From the NCBI RefSeq assembly GCF_018255755.1, contig NZ_CP073766.1:7686501-7750500 (forward strand): 64,000 bases of DNA, in the 5' to 3' direction. The notes under the pieces were generated by a model. That model made no database searches, was not told the DNA's origin, and worked only from the letters and a program-made list of their open reading frames with translations. This document shows positions 16,698 through 26,409 of the stretch, one piece after another (within the stretch, counting starts at the first letter, position 1; each line of letters starts with the position of its first letter). A program made the position numbers and the translations under genes. The stretch is from Chitinophaga sp. HK235 (GTDB lineage: Bacteria > Bacteroidota > Bacteroidia > Chitinophagales > Chitinophagaceae).

Positions 16698-19346
16698 ATG
16701 ATGGATGTTATGCTGGAACAGCATTACCGGCACCTGCAGCAACTCGAAGCTGCCGTCAATGCATGTGCATTGTCTGTGAATATAGATGCCGCTGAGTGCA
16801 TTACTACCCTGAATACGAGGATGGCAAATGCTTTGCAACGATCGCCGGAAAATATCACCGGCCAGAACTTCAGGGAGTTTTTAACACCTGCCGATGAGGC
16901 ACAATGGACTCAGATATGGCAGCAGCTCCTCGCCGGCAAACCCGTGCAGGAACAAGTCTGCTTTCTGTTGCACGGCCATACCGCCTGCTGGCTGGAAGTG
17001 GCCATCAACCCTGTTATGGACGCCGGCGGATCCATGATGGAATGCCTCCTCATTGGCCTCGATATCACCGACCGTAAACTACCCGAACTCCAGGTAATGG
17101 AGGACGAACAATACTTCCGCCAGATACTCGAAAACCTGCCCATTGGCCTGCAACAGTTCACTCCCGATGGTGTCTGTGTGGAAATGAACAGCCGCCAGCG
17201 CGAGATATGGGGTACACAGCATGCCTTCCTTACCGTCCCCGGCTATAAATGGCTGGAGGATCGTTTCTACCGACTCAACGGCCTCGCCAGAATGTTTGAA
17301 GAAGCCAGAGATACCGGCAAAACACTCAAACGCGAAATACTACTCAACTACACTGAAAAAACCTACGGCAACGTCACCCGCCTCTCTCCGCTGTATTACG
17401 AAGCCACCATCTTTGCGGTCACCGATCGGCAAAGCAGGATGTCCAACTATTTCCTCATCCTCGACGACATTACGGAAAAAAAAGTGGCCGAAATCAGCCT
17501 CCAGAAAAGCGAAAGACTACTCGACAATATCATCGAAAACCTTCCTATCGGGTATATACAATTCGATAATTTCGGTTTCATTCGCCGTATCAATCAAACC
17601 CAGCGCTTTTTCTTCAACTCGCCACATCCAGCTGCCCGCCGCAATTTCAACGTGATGAACGATGAACTGGCCACCCGCTTCGAACTGGACAAACTCTTCC
17701 TCCAGGCGCTGGAAGAAGGAAAGCCCCTGCGTGTGGAAAAACAAATCGATTTCAGCGAGGACGAACGCTGGACCACGGTCGGCCGCGAAGTATATCTCGA
17801 CCTCACCGTCTTCCCGGTCATAGAACCGGTAGACAAGGAAATGATTGTAGTGGCCCTTGTGAATGATATCACCGATAAAAAAATGCAGGAGCTGGAAAAT
17901 ATCAAAAACCAGCAATTCCTCCTGCAAACCGGCGAAATAGGCAGAATTGGCGGTTGGGAACTCGATGTGGAAACCAGAAAAGTACGCTGGTCTTATGAGT
18001 CGTATAAGATCCACGACTGTGACCCCAATATGCCCATCACCTTCGAATCGGCCATGGACTTCTATACACCGGAAGCCCGCCATATGCTGGACGGCCTGGT
18101 GAAACAATGCCTGGAATCCGGCAAACCGTTCGATGCCCAGCTGAGCATCGTTACCGCCGGCGAACAAACCAAAAGGGTACGCTCCATCGGACAGCCAGGC
18201 TACAGCAACGGTAAACTGGTACGTATCTTCGGTGTAGTACAGGATGTTACCGAACAATCCGAGATCAAGGAGGCATTAACCCGGAATACAGAGCTGATGC
18301 GCCTTTTCTTCGATACCATCGATATGGGCTATGCGGCCATGGAAAAAGATGGCAAGCTAAACTTCCTCAATCAGAAAGCGGAAAAAATGATCGGACAGAA
18401 AGTAGAAATGGGCAGCAACATCTTTGAGGTGTTCCCCAGACTGTCTGGTACCGTGTTTTACGCCCGCTTGCAGGAATGTATACATCTTCAGCTGTCACAG
18501 TCTTTCGGCATCTACTTCCCCAAACCCGACAAGTGGTACGACTTCCTGCTCACACCTATGCAGGACGGCGGTATCTCCGTGTTTATGCGGGATATCACCG
18601 AGAGCCGGAAAATGCAGAAAGACCTGCGCAAGGCCAACGATCAGTTGTCTAACCTGAATAAGAACCTGGTCAACCAGAACAAGCAGCTGGAAGACTTCGC
18701 CCATATTACATCACACAATCTGCGTGCGCCTATTGCCAACCTGCGTGCACTGATGCAGATGCATAATGAAGCTACCTCCCAACAGGAGCGGGAACTTTAT
18801 CTGGGCATGTTGCATGAGGTGATAAAAAAAATTGATGAAACACTCAACGACCTGGTGGAAGTGGTGCAGATACGGAAGGATGTGAATGTGGAAAAGGAAA
18901 GGTTGTCGTTTACCGACCGTTTACAGAAAGTAAAAGATATTCTGCTGGTAGATATTGAAACCAGCAATATCCGGATCACAGATGATTTTGATCAGGCGCC
19001 GGTAATAGAGTATCCACGGGTATATCTCGACAGTATCCTGCAGAACTTTATTACCAACGCTATCCGTTACCGTTCACCGGAACGTTCACCGGAGCTGCAC
19101 ATACAAACCCGGAAGGAAAATGAAAACATTGTGCTGACAGTGCAGGACAATGGTGTTGGTATCGATATGGAGCGTTTTGGCAATAAATTATTTGGCTTCA
19201 GAAAAACATTTCACCGTAACAAAGACGCCAAGGGAATCGGCCTGTTTATTACCAAAACACAGGTAGAAGCGATGGGTGGAAGTATTAAGGCAGAAAGCAG
19301 CCTGGGCCATGGAACAAAATTTATTATTACATTTAGGCCGGAATAA
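16698..19346 (+). CDS. Multi-PAS sensor histidine kinase
   Basis: An 882-residue sensor kinase with no membrane helix or signal peptide, so a cytoplasmic sensor. About five PAS-type domains occupy residues 15-650 (recurring ends such as IGLDITDR, LDDITEKK, VNDITDKK, VQDVTEQS, MRDITESR). The fourth (GGWELDVETRKVRWSYESYKI) is of the PAS_3 kind. The HisKA region has phospho-acceptor His673 in SHNLRAP. The ATPase domain has the N box QNFITNAIRY and G boxes DNGVGIDM and GIGLFITK. It is followed after 8 bases by a one-domain response regulator, its likely partner. Confidence 0.93.
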   Translation: MMDVMLEQHYRHLQQLEAAVNACALSVNIDAAECITTLNTRMANALQRSPENITGQNFREFLTPADEAQWTQIWQQLLAGKPVQEQVCFLLHGHTACWLEVAINPVMDAGGSMMECLLIGLDITDRKLPELQVMEDEQYFRQILENLPIGLQQFTPDGVCVEMNSRQREIWGTQHAFLTVPGYKWLEDRFYRLNGLARMFEEARDTGKTLKREILLNYTEKTYGNVTRLSPLYYEATIFAVTDRQSRMSNYFLILDDITEKKVAEISLQKSERLLDNIIENLPIGYIQFDNFGFIRRINQTQRFFFNSPHPAARRNFNVMNDELATRFELDKLFLQALEEGKPLRVEKQIDFSEDERWTTVGREVYLDLTVFPVIEPVDKEMIVVALVNDITDKKMQELENIKNQQFLLQTGEIGRIGGWELDVETRKVRWSYESYKIHDCDPNMPITFESAMDFYTPEARHMLDGLVKQCLESGKPFDAQLSIVTAGEQTKRVRSIGQPGYSNGKLVRIFGVVQDVTEQSEIKEALTRNTELMRLFFDTIDMGYAAMEKDGKLNFLNQKAEKMIGQKVEMGSNIFEVFPRLSGTVFYARLQECIHLQLSQSFGIYFPKPDKWYDFLLTPMQDGGISVFMRDITESRKMQKDLRKANDQLSNLNKNLVNQNKQLEDFAHITSHNLRAPIANLRALMQMHNEATSQQERELYLGMLHEVIKKIDETLNDLVEVVQIRKDVNVEKERLSFTDRLQKVKDILLVDIETSNIRITDDFDQAPVIEYPRVYLDSILQNFITNAIRYRSPERSPELHIQTRKENENIVLTVQDNGVGIDMERFGNKLFGFRKTFHRNKDAKGIGLFITKTQVEAMGGSIKAESSLGHGTKFIITFRPE

Positions 19347-19354
19347 TCCCTTTT

Positions 19355-19744
19355 ATGAAGCTGATCAATATGATTTTTATAGTAGACGACGATCCAATTC
19401 ACCAGCAAATAGCTAAAATCATGATAGAGCGGCAGGGGATAAGCACCAATATCCGGGTGTTTTCCGATGCGCAGGACGTCCTGGACCATATCCGTTTACA
19501 TGCGGATAAGGTGGACGACCTGCCGGACCTTATTCTGCTTGATCTGAACATGCCTATTATGGATGGCTGGGAGTTTCTGGACGAATACAGCCTTTTCCAT
19601 GAGCAGCTGCCCAAAGAAATCCGCATTTTTGTGCTGACCTCTTCCATTGATGAGAAAGACAAAGAGCGGGTACGTCATTATGCGGTGGTAAACGGTTATC
19701 TTACCAAACCCTTGTCCAAAGAGATTATAGCGCACCTCTCTTAA
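19355..19744 (+). CDS. Single-domain response regulator
   Basis: A 129-residue CheY-like receiver with no output domain. Acidic pocket DDD at 11-13, phospho-acceptor Asp63 in LLDLNMP, the Thr/Ser switch in LTSS and the conserved Lys in LTKPL are all present. It sits 8 bases after the multi-PAS kinase, so it is probably phosphorylated by it and acts through protein contacts. Its 3' end overlaps the convergent rpe gene by 20 bases. Confidence 0.93.
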   Translation: MKLINMIFIVDDDPIHQQIAKIMIERQGISTNIRVFSDAQDVLDHIRLHADKVDDLPDLILLDLNMPIMDGWEFLDEYSLFHEQLPKEIRIFVLTSSIDEKDKERVRHYAVVNGYLTKPLSKEIIAHLS

Positions 19745-20390
19745 GGGCGGCAATTGCTTTTTCCGGGTCCGGTGAAGCAAAGATGGCACTGCCTGCCACC
19801 AGTACGTTGGCGCCTGCCGCTACCAGCTGTCCGGCATTTTCGGTGCCGATGCCGCCGTCTACTTCTATCAGGGCAGAAGCGTGGTGCTCTTTTATCAGCT
19901 GGCGTACCTGTTTTATTTTTTGATAGGTTTGTTCTATAAAGGTTTGGCCGCCAAATCCCGGGTTTACGCTCATTACCAGTACCACATCAATATCGCGGAT
20001 TATGTTTTCCAGCATCACCACAGGTGTGTGCGGGTTGAGGGCTACGCCGGCTTTCATACCCAGACTTTTGATCTGCTGGATATTGCGATGAAGATGTATG
20101 CAGGCTTCTGCGTGTACAGTCAGTATATCTGCACCGGCTTTTTTGAATTCGGCGGCATATTTCTCCGGTTCCTCTATCATCAGGTGAACATCACAGGGCT
20201 TGCGGGCTAGTTTTTTGATCTGCGCGATCACTGGCAGACCGTAGCTGATGTTAGGCACAAAGCGGCCGTCCATCACGTCCAGGTGAAACCAGTCCGCCTC
20301 ACTGCGGTTTACCATTTCCACTTCTTTTCCCAGTTCAAGGAAATTGGCTGCCAGTAAGGATGGCGCTACCAAAACAGGAGAGTCTTTCAA
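19725..20390 (-). CDS. rpe: Ribulose-phosphate 3-epimerase
   Basis: Interconverts ribulose 5-phosphate and xylulose 5-phosphate in the pentose phosphate pathway. The 221-residue TIM barrel shows VAPSLLAANF, HLDVMDGRFVPNISYG, VHLMIEEPE and the phosphate-binding MSVNPGFGGQTF. The start is TTG at 20390: an in-frame TAA lies five codons upstream with no other start between. The stop is inside the convergent response-regulator gene. Confidence 0.95.
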   Translation of the reverse strand: MKDSPVLVAPSLLAANFLELGKEVEMVNRSEADWFHLDVMDGRFVPNISYGLPVIAQIKKLARKPCDVHLMIEEPEKYAAEFKKAGADILTVHAEACIHLHRNIQQIKSLGMKAGVALNPHTPVVMLENIIRDIDVVLVMSVNPGFGGQTFIEQTYQKIKQVRQLIKEHHASALIEVDGGIGTENAGQLVAAGANVLVAGSAIFASPDPEKAIAALKRGAL

Positions 20391-20455
20391 TAGTACTAAT
20401 TTTTATGGTATAAATGTAAATAATGCATGGGATATTATGTACCCATGTGTCTGCC

Positions 20456-21472
20456 CTACATTTTCATGTTTACGCGTTGCATGGCTTCTTTTGCCTCAGC
20501 GAAATCCTTTTTGAAGGAAGAGGCTTTGGCATAGTTAGTAGCAGCTTCCTGTTTGTTGCCCAGTTGTTCATGGCATCTGCCACGGTGATAGTAGGCCCAG
20601 GCGTCTGTTGGGGCTGCTTTGGCGGCCAGGGTGTAGAAGTTGAGTGCTTCCTTCCATTGTTTTTTATCGCTGTAAATTTTACCGATGGCAAGATAGGCGG
20701 CTTCAAATCCCGGGTCCGCCACAATACATTTACGGTAGGTGGCAAGAGCTGCTTCTGTGTTGCCCATTACTTCTTCCTGTACCTGGGCGATATCATATAA
20801 CGGAGCTGCATTGAGGGAGTCCTGATGCCAGGCCTGGTCATAATACCGGATGGCTTCCGGTGTTTTGCGGGCACGGAGCAGGTCTGCCAGCTCCATCACT
20901 GCTTCAAACTCGGCGTTGGGGCCGGCGGCGGCGATGGCGGTTTTCAGGTGTTCTATCGCAGCGGTGGTGTCGTGGCGGTCTTCTGCCATGCGGGCTTTCA
21001 GATAAAAGGCTTTATCCTTTCCGTCGGTAGTGCCGGCCAGCATGTTGGCGAGGCTGTCTGCCTGTGAGATACGTTTATTTTCGATCATGGCGGTGGCCAG
21101 TTTGTACTGCAGGTACGTATAGGCAGGTGCGTGAGCCAGCGCTTTGTTGAAAAAAAGTTCTGCTTTATCGTAGTGGTTTTCCAGCAGGGCGGCTTCACCG
21201 GCACCGGCCCAATAGTCCGGCTGGTCCGGCTTCAGACTGGCAGCTTTTTCAAAATCTGCCTGGGCCAGGCCGGGATTGGTATTGAAAAGCAGCAGGGCAC
21301 GACGGTAATAGAGTGCATCGTTGCCTGGATACTGTTGTATAGAGTCTGTCACCGGCCGGATAATATCGCTGTAAAGCACGGAGTCTGCAGCTGTCAGCTG
21401 ATGGTGCTGCTGTGGATTGTTGTTGCAGGCCATGGCTGCTGCCATGGCCGCCAGGATAGGTAAATATTTCAT
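20456..21472 (-). CDS. TPR-repeat lipoprotein
   Basis: A 338-residue envelope protein of unknown partner. The signal peptide ends in the lipobox AMAC (Cys16). The rest is a series of tetratricopeptide repeats, for example ALYYRRALLLFNTNPGLAQA, HYDKAELFFNKALAHAPAY and WAYYHRGRCHEQLGNKQEAA, giving about seven to eight repeats. The gene lies between thrC and rpe on the same strand with only 23 bases after thrC's stop, so it may be read through from the threonine operon. Confidence 0.85.
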   Translation of the reverse strand: MKYLPILAAMAAAMACNNNPQQHHQLTAADSVLYSDIIRPVTDSIQQYPGNDALYYRRALLLFNTNPGLAQADFEKAASLKPDQPDYWAGAGEAALLENHYDKAELFFNKALAHAPAYTYLQYKLATAMIENKRISQADSLANMLAGTTDGKDKAFYLKARMAEDRHDTTAAIEHLKTAIAAAGPNAEFEAVMELADLLRARKTPEAIRYYDQAWHQDSLNAAPLYDIAQVQEEVMGNTEAALATYRKCIVADPGFEAAYLAIGKIYSDKKQWKEALNFYTLAAKAAPTDAWAYYHRGRCHEQLGNKQEAATNYAKASSFKKDFAEAKEAMQRVNMKM

Positions 21473-21495
21473 ACGCCGTCAAAGCTAAGAAATCC

Positions 21496-22791
21496 TCAGC
21501 GCATTAACCAGTTTTTGAGGGCTGTATAGTCTGCTGGTAACAGCGTTGCTGTTTTTTCCCTGCCATACAACGACATTACACGCGGTGGTGTATGGATCTC
21601 ATCTCTTACGGCCCGGGGCGCGGTATCTTCAAACTTCACCGGATGCGCTGTTTCCAGAAACACTCCTGTCAGCTCCGGTGCGGAAGCCAGATACTGCTGC
21701 AGGCCCAGGTAGCCCACAGCGCCATGCGGATCAAGCATATAGTGGTTTTCTTTCCATACCTGCTCAATGGTGCGGGCGGTATCCTTGTCTGTAAAAGAGA
21801 GGGCGGTGAATTTTTCCCGGAGGGAAGGCAGGTTATTGCCGAATAACTGTAATATCCGTACGAAATTGCTCGGGTCTGCCACGTCCATGGCGTTAGACAG
21901 GGTGGGGACAGCTTTGCCGGGCTCATACTTACCACTATGCATAAAGCGTGGCACCGTATCATTGACATTGGTAGCGGCCACAAAATGCGATACCGGCAAC
22001 CCAATAGCTGCGGCCATCATACCCGCGCAGATATTGCCGAAATTGCCGCTGGGCACGGCAAATACCAGCCGGGGATGGGCTGCTTTCATTTGTTTGTATG
22101 CAAGGAAATAGTAGAACATCTGTGGCAGCCACCGTGCTACGTTGATAGAGTTGGCGGAGGTAAGCTGACGATAACGTTGTATATCGGCATCCAGGAAAGC
22201 GGTTTTTACCATCCGCTGGCAGTCGTCGAAGGTGCCCTGTATCTCCAGGGCCCGGATGTTGCCGCCAAGGGTGGTCAGCTGCTTTTCCTGCAGGGTACTT
22301 ACTTTTCCGGAAGGGTAGAGGATCACCACGTCTACGCCGGGAACATTGTAGAAGCCGCTGGCCACGGCGCCGCCGGTATCGCCGGAAGTGGCTACCAGTA
22401 CGGTCACCGGCTGGCTGCTGTTACGTCTGAAGTAGCCCAGGCAGCCAGCCATAAAGCGGGCACCCACATCTTTAAAAGCTAGTGTCGGCCCATGGAAAAG
22501 CTCCAGTGCGTACAGGTGTCCCGTTACCTTCTGAACAGGAAACGGGAAATGCAGGGTATCCCGCACGATCTTCCGCAGGGCTTCTTCCGGTATCTCGTCG
22601 CCAATAAACGGCCGGATTACTTCGTAGCCTATCTCATGGTCCGTATAGGCATGCAGGTTAGTAATGAAGTCCGGGTCCAGGGAAGGTATCTGCTCCGGGA
22701 AATAAAGCCCTTTGTCTGGGGCAATTCCTTGTACAACGGCCGTTTCGAATGATGCTTTGTGTTGTGGATCCTGTAAACTGAAATACTGCAT
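21496..22791 (-). CDS. thrC: Threonine synthase
   Basis: Makes threonine from O-phosphohomoserine; the last step of the pathway. The 431-residue PLP enzyme has the lysine motif LAFKDVGARFM and the phosphate-binding ATSGDTGGAVASGF and VPSGNFGNICAG. The length fits the longer threonine-synthase class related to the E. coli enzyme. It is the third gene of the thr operon, 17 bases after thrB. Confidence 0.96.
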   Translation of the reverse strand: MQYFSLQDPQHKASFETAVVQGIAPDKGLYFPEQIPSLDPDFITNLHAYTDHEIGYEVIRPFIGDEIPEEALRKIVRDTLHFPFPVQKVTGHLYALELFHGPTLAFKDVGARFMAGCLGYFRRNSSQPVTVLVATSGDTGGAVASGFYNVPGVDVVILYPSGKVSTLQEKQLTTLGGNIRALEIQGTFDDCQRMVKTAFLDADIQRYRQLTSANSINVARWLPQMFYYFLAYKQMKAAHPRLVFAVPSGNFGNICAGMMAAAIGLPVSHFVAATNVNDTVPRFMHSGKYEPGKAVPTLSNAMDVADPSNFVRILQLFGNNLPSLREKFTALSFTDKDTARTIEQVWKENHYMLDPHGAVGYLGLQQYLASAPELTGVFLETAHPVKFEDTAPRAVRDEIHTPPRVMSLYGREKTATLLPADYTALKNWLMR

Positions 22792-22808
22792 GCTGAATAA
22801 ATTGGAAA

Positions 22809-23735
22809 TTAGTCAATGATTTTAACGCCGGCGGTGTTGATACGGGACACATATATTTTGTAGTCCACGCCCAGTGGGGCATAAACGGTGTTCATGGTAT
22901 CGGCTACCCTACGGGCGTTTTCTTCGCCTTTGCTAAGCATAAACACAGAAGGGCCAGAGCCGGAGATACCGCCACCAAGGGCGCCGGCTTCCTTGCATTT
23001 GAGTTTGAGCTCCTGGAAGGCGGGAATAAGGATAGAACGTACCGGCTCCACGATCACGTCTTCAAGAGAGCGGCTGATGAGGTCATAGTCTTCCTGGTAA
23101 AGTGCTGCCACCATGGCGCCTACGTTGCCCCACTGGCGGATGGCGTCTGTCATCAGTACTTTCTGTTTTAATATCTCGCGGGCATCAGAAGTTTTGACTT
23201 CTATCTGCGGGTGGATAACGGTCACCCACAACTCGCCGGGGGTATGCAGGCTGGTGATGTCGAGCGGACGATAGCTGCGTACCAGTGTGAAACCGCCCAG
23301 GATGGCAGGAGCCACGTTGTCGGCATGGGCGGAGCCACAGGCCAGCCTTTCACCTTCCATTGCAAAACGGACCAGTTGTTTTTTAGTGAAAGGCTCACCC
23401 AGCAGATGGTTGACACCTACCACGGCGCCGGCACTGCTGGCGGCGCTGGAACCAATGCCACTGCCCGGATGAATATGTTTGAAAATCTCTATCTCAATAC
23501 CTACATCCGGGTTATCATATTTCTGCAGCAGGGCCTGTACGGCTACACTAGCGACATTTTTAGCCGGGTCCAGCGGCAGGTCGGCGCCATGCACGGCTTT
23601 GATCCGTATACCCGGTTCGCTGGTCCTGCGAAGGATCATTTCGTCGCCAGGAGCGTCCATGGCCAGACCTATGACATCAAAACCGCAGGCTACATTGGCT
23701 ACGGTACCGGGGGCAAATACTTTTATATATTCCAT
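22809..23735 (-). CDS. thrB: Homoserine kinase
   Basis: Phosphorylates homoserine with ATP. The 308-residue GHMP kinase carries the ATP-binding motif PGSGIGSSAASSAG and the C-terminal GGISGSGPSVFML loop, as well as the start VFAPGTVANVACGFDV typical of ThrB. It lies 94 bases after thrA and 17 bases before thrC in the order of the classical thrABC operon. Confidence 0.96.
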   Translation of the reverse strand: MEYIKVFAPGTVANVACGFDVIGLAMDAPGDEMILRRTSEPGIRIKAVHGADLPLDPAKNVASVAVQALLQKYDNPDVGIEIEIFKHIHPGSGIGSSAASSAGAVVGVNHLLGEPFTKKQLVRFAMEGERLACGSAHADNVAPAILGGFTLVRSYRPLDITSLHTPGELWVTVIHPQIEVKTSDAREILKQKVLMTDAIRQWGNVGAMVAALYQEDYDLISRSLEDVIVEPVRSILIPAFQELKLKCKEAGALGGGISGSGPSVFMLSKGEENARRVADTMNTVYAPLGVDYKIYVSRINTAGVKIID

Positions 23736-23829
23736 ATAAGGCTATTGCGTTAATTAATTTAATCATTCCTTTTGGGGCCGGCAACCTGATCACACAGATT
23801 TAACATCGTGGAGGTGGCCGTTGGTAATA

Positions 23830-26274
23830 TTATAACCGGGCCGACCGGATAATGTCTGCAAATATGCCAGAGGCGGTGACATCTGCACCGGCACCAGCAC
23901 CTTTTACGATCAGCGGTTGTTCCTGATACCGGCTGGTAGTGTACAACACGATGTTGTCTTTTCCTTCCAGCTGATAAAAAGGATGGTCGGGGGCTATGCA
24001 TTGCAGCCCTACGGAGGCTTGTCCGTCTTCATAACTGGCCACAAACTTCAAACGCTTGCCGGCACTGGCTGCATGGGTATACAGTTGCTGGAAATGTTCG
24101 GCATGTTCGTCGAGCATTTCATAGAAATCCGCTACAGAAGGGGCCTGCAGACAAGCATCCGGCAGGAAGGAATGATTGGTGATGTCATCCATTTCAATGG
24201 CGGCACCACTCTCTCTGGCCAGTATCAGTATTTTACGCATCACGTCCTTACCACTCAGGTCTATGCGTGGATCTGGTTCGGTATAACCCTCATCCTGTGC
24301 GGCTTTTACCACTTTACGGAAACTGTTGCCGTTTACAAAATGATTAAATACATAATTGAGGCTGCCGGATAATACGGCCTCAATACGTTGTACCTTATCA
24401 CCACTTCTGACCAGGTCGTTGAGGGTGTTGATCACTGGCAGTCCAGCACCCACATTGGTTTCGAAGAGGAAGGAAGCGTTGTATTTACGGGCCAGGTCTT
24501 TCAGTTGTTTGTAATACTGATAGTCTGATGAACAGGCTATCTTATTGCAGGTGACCACAGAGATGCCATGCTGCAGGAATTCATGGTAGATGGCCGCAAC
24601 TTCACCGCTGGCGGTGTTGTCTACAAATACGCTGTTGCGCAGGTTCATGGATTTTACCTGTTCAATAAAAGCGGAGAGGTCCATGTTGTCGCCCTGTGCC
24701 AGCTGGTTTTTCCAGTCATGCAGCCCGATGCCGTATTCGCTGAACAGGGTGTTTTTGCTGTTGGCCATACCGGCTACACGGATCTGAAGGCCCAGCTCTT
24801 CCTGCAGGTAGAGTTGTTGCTGCTGCAGCTGTTCCAGCAGTTTGCTGCCTACATTGCCAACACCGGCGACGAAGAGGTTCACCTGTTTGAGTGGTGCTTC
24901 AAAGAAGGCTTCGTGGATGAGGTTGAGTGCTTTTTTCAAGTTGGCTTTGCTGATCACGGCAGAGATGTTTTTCTCTGTAGAGCCTTGTGCGATGGCCCTT
25001 ACATTGACGCCGTTGCGACCAAGGGTGCCAAACAGTTTGCCGCTGGTGCCGTGATGGTTTTTCATTTGATCACCTACAACGGCTACGATGCAAAGGTCTT
25101 TCTCTACCAGCAGCGGGTCAATGCGTTTCTCCTGTATCTCCTGCGCAAACTCGCTGTCCACCGCAGTTTTGGCCTTCAGGAGGTCTGCTTCGTGTATACC
25201 TACTGTGATGGAGTGTTCCGAAGAGCTCTGGGTGATGAAAATTACGTTTATACGTTCCCGTAATAATGCTTCAAACAGTCTTTTGGAGAAGCCGGGAATG
25301 CCTACCATACCACTTCCTTCGAGGGTGAGCAGGGATATATGTTGTATGCCGGAGATGCCGGTAACCGGGAAACTGCGTTCCACGCTGTCCTCTATGAGGG
25401 TACCGTAATCTTCCGGGGCGAAAGTATTTTTGATCCAGATGGGGATACGTTTGTCCATCACGGGCTGGATGGTGGGCGGATATATTACTTTGGCGCCGAA
25501 GTGCGATAGCTCCATTGCCTCTTCATAAGAGATGTGTGCAATAGGAATAGCTTGTGATACCAGGCGTGGGTCGGCGGTCATCATGCCGCTGACGTCTGTC
25601 CAGATGTCCAGTACTTCCGCCTGTACGGCTGCCGCGATGATGGCGGCGGTATAGTCGGAGCCACCGCGGCCGAGGGTGGTGGTATCGCCATCAGGGCTGG
25701 AGGCGATAAAGCCGGGCAGTACTACGTAATCAGCAGGCTGCTGGGCAAAATATTCTATGATGTTATGGTTGGTGAGCTGGAAGTTAACAGTAGCATGGCC
25801 AAAGTTACTGTCGGTGATAATCAGTTCCCGGCTGTCTTTGCAGGTGGCGGAGAAGCCCAGTTGTTTCAGTTTTTCTGCCACGATCACGCAGGAGATCAGT
25901 TCGCCGTAGCTCATGATTTTATCGAGGGAGCGGGCGCTGAGTTCACCTACCTGGAAGATGCCGTCGCAGAGGTTTTCCAGGGAGTTGAGTTTCTTTTTAA
26001 GCTGGCTGATCATGCCGCTTTGGGCGGTGATGGGAAACAATTCACGGATAGTATCGAGGTGCCGGGTTTCTATTTCCTGTAATACGGATTTATACTGTTC
26101 CTGGCCCTGGCCGGCGAGTTGTCCGCAACGTATAAGCTTGTCCGTAGTGCCGCCGAGTGCGGATACAACGATGGCAAAACGGCCTGCCGGCTTATGTTTT
26201 TTCAGGATGTCACAAACTTGGTCTATGGCTTTGGCGCTTCCGACCGAAGTGCCGCCAAATTTTAATACTTGCAT
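23830..26274 (-). CDS. thrA: Bifunctional aspartokinase / homoserine dehydrogenase
   Basis: Catalyses both the first and third steps of threonine synthesis. The 814 residues split into an aspartokinase (about 1-290, start VLKFGGTSVG, GRGGSDYTAA), tandem ACT regulatory domains (about 310-450) and a homoserine dehydrogenase (about 465-814, nucleotide-binding LFVAGVGNVGSKLL and catalytic core TNVGAGLPVINTL). The ACT region in this family gives feedback inhibition by threonine. The transcript begins with a Thr/Ile-rich leader peptide gene at 26405-26358, pointing to attenuation. A separate monofunctional aspartokinase is at 56647-57915. Confidence 0.97.
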   Translation of the reverse strand: MQVLKFGGTSVGSAKAIDQVCDILKKHKPAGRFAIVVSALGGTTDKLIRCGQLAGQGQEQYKSVLQEIETRHLDTIRELFPITAQSGMISQLKKKLNSLENLCDGIFQVGELSARSLDKIMSYGELISCVIVAEKLKQLGFSATCKDSRELIITDSNFGHATVNFQLTNHNIIEYFAQQPADYVVLPGFIASSPDGDTTTLGRGGSDYTAAIIAAAVQAEVLDIWTDVSGMMTADPRLVSQAIPIAHISYEEAMELSHFGAKVIYPPTIQPVMDKRIPIWIKNTFAPEDYGTLIEDSVERSFPVTGISGIQHISLLTLEGSGMVGIPGFSKRLFEALLRERINVIFITQSSSEHSITVGIHEADLLKAKTAVDSEFAQEIQEKRIDPLLVEKDLCIVAVVGDQMKNHHGTSGKLFGTLGRNGVNVRAIAQGSTEKNISAVISKANLKKALNLIHEAFFEAPLKQVNLFVAGVGNVGSKLLEQLQQQQLYLQEELGLQIRVAGMANSKNTLFSEYGIGLHDWKNQLAQGDNMDLSAFIEQVKSMNLRNSVFVDNTASGEVAAIYHEFLQHGISVVTCNKIACSSDYQYYKQLKDLARKYNASFLFETNVGAGLPVINTLNDLVRSGDKVQRIEAVLSGSLNYVFNHFVNGNSFRKVVKAAQDEGYTEPDPRIDLSGKDVMRKILILARESGAAIEMDDITNHSFLPDACLQAPSVADFYEMLDEHAEHFQQLYTHAASAGKRLKFVASYEDGQASVGLQCIAPDHPFYQLEGKDNIVLYTTSRYQEQPLIVKGAGAGADVTASGIFADIIRSARL

Positions 26275-26380
26275 AAGGAATAAAGTTTATACGAAAAGAT
26301 GTTCGGGTCCTTCCCCGTAGTTTACCACACCTGTGGTCGATGGATGATATGTATATATTAACCCCGCAGTGGGGTTGTAA
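26275..26380 (-). promoter_or_regulatory. Putative attenuator region of the thr operon
   Basis: Between the leader Thr codons and thrA the minus strand can fold into aacccc-actgc-ggggtt (26375-26359), which covers the leader's last codons and stop, and accaca-gg-tgtggt (26337-26324). A ggggaagg segment further on could compete for the cccc arm. No classic hairpin plus T-run terminator was found, so control may be by alternative folding, translation of thrA or Rho rather than intrinsic termination. The layout is inferred from pairing by eye. Confidence 0.5.
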
Positions 26381-26405
26381 TGGTGGTCGTAATAATAGTG
26401 CTCAT
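26358..26405 (-). CDS. thrL: Threonine operon leader peptide
   Basis: A 15-residue open reading frame, MSTIITTTITTPLRG, begins 131 bases before the thrA ATG and is preceded by a purine-rich site (aagggg, 26412-26417). Six threonines and three isoleucines fall within residues 3-11 without interruption. This composition and position are those of the E. coli thrL attenuator peptide, where Thr and Ile shortage stalls the ribosome. Too short for standard gene finders. The codons ACT ATT ATT ACG ACC ACC ATT ACA ACC are read directly from the minus strand. Confidence 0.85.
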   Translation of the reverse strand: MSTIITTTITTPLRG

Positions 26406-26409
26406 GCAT

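Noticed and set aside
26287..26409. A 40-codon His/Tyr-rich frame on the minus strand that begins 4 bases before the thr leader ATG and ends 12 bases before thrA
   Set aside because: Its first part is only the shifted reading of the Thr/Ile codons of the leader peptide. The Thr/Ile frame has the meaningful composition and a stop at the expected distance. The longer frame could still influence ribosome passage, so comparison in relatives would be useful.
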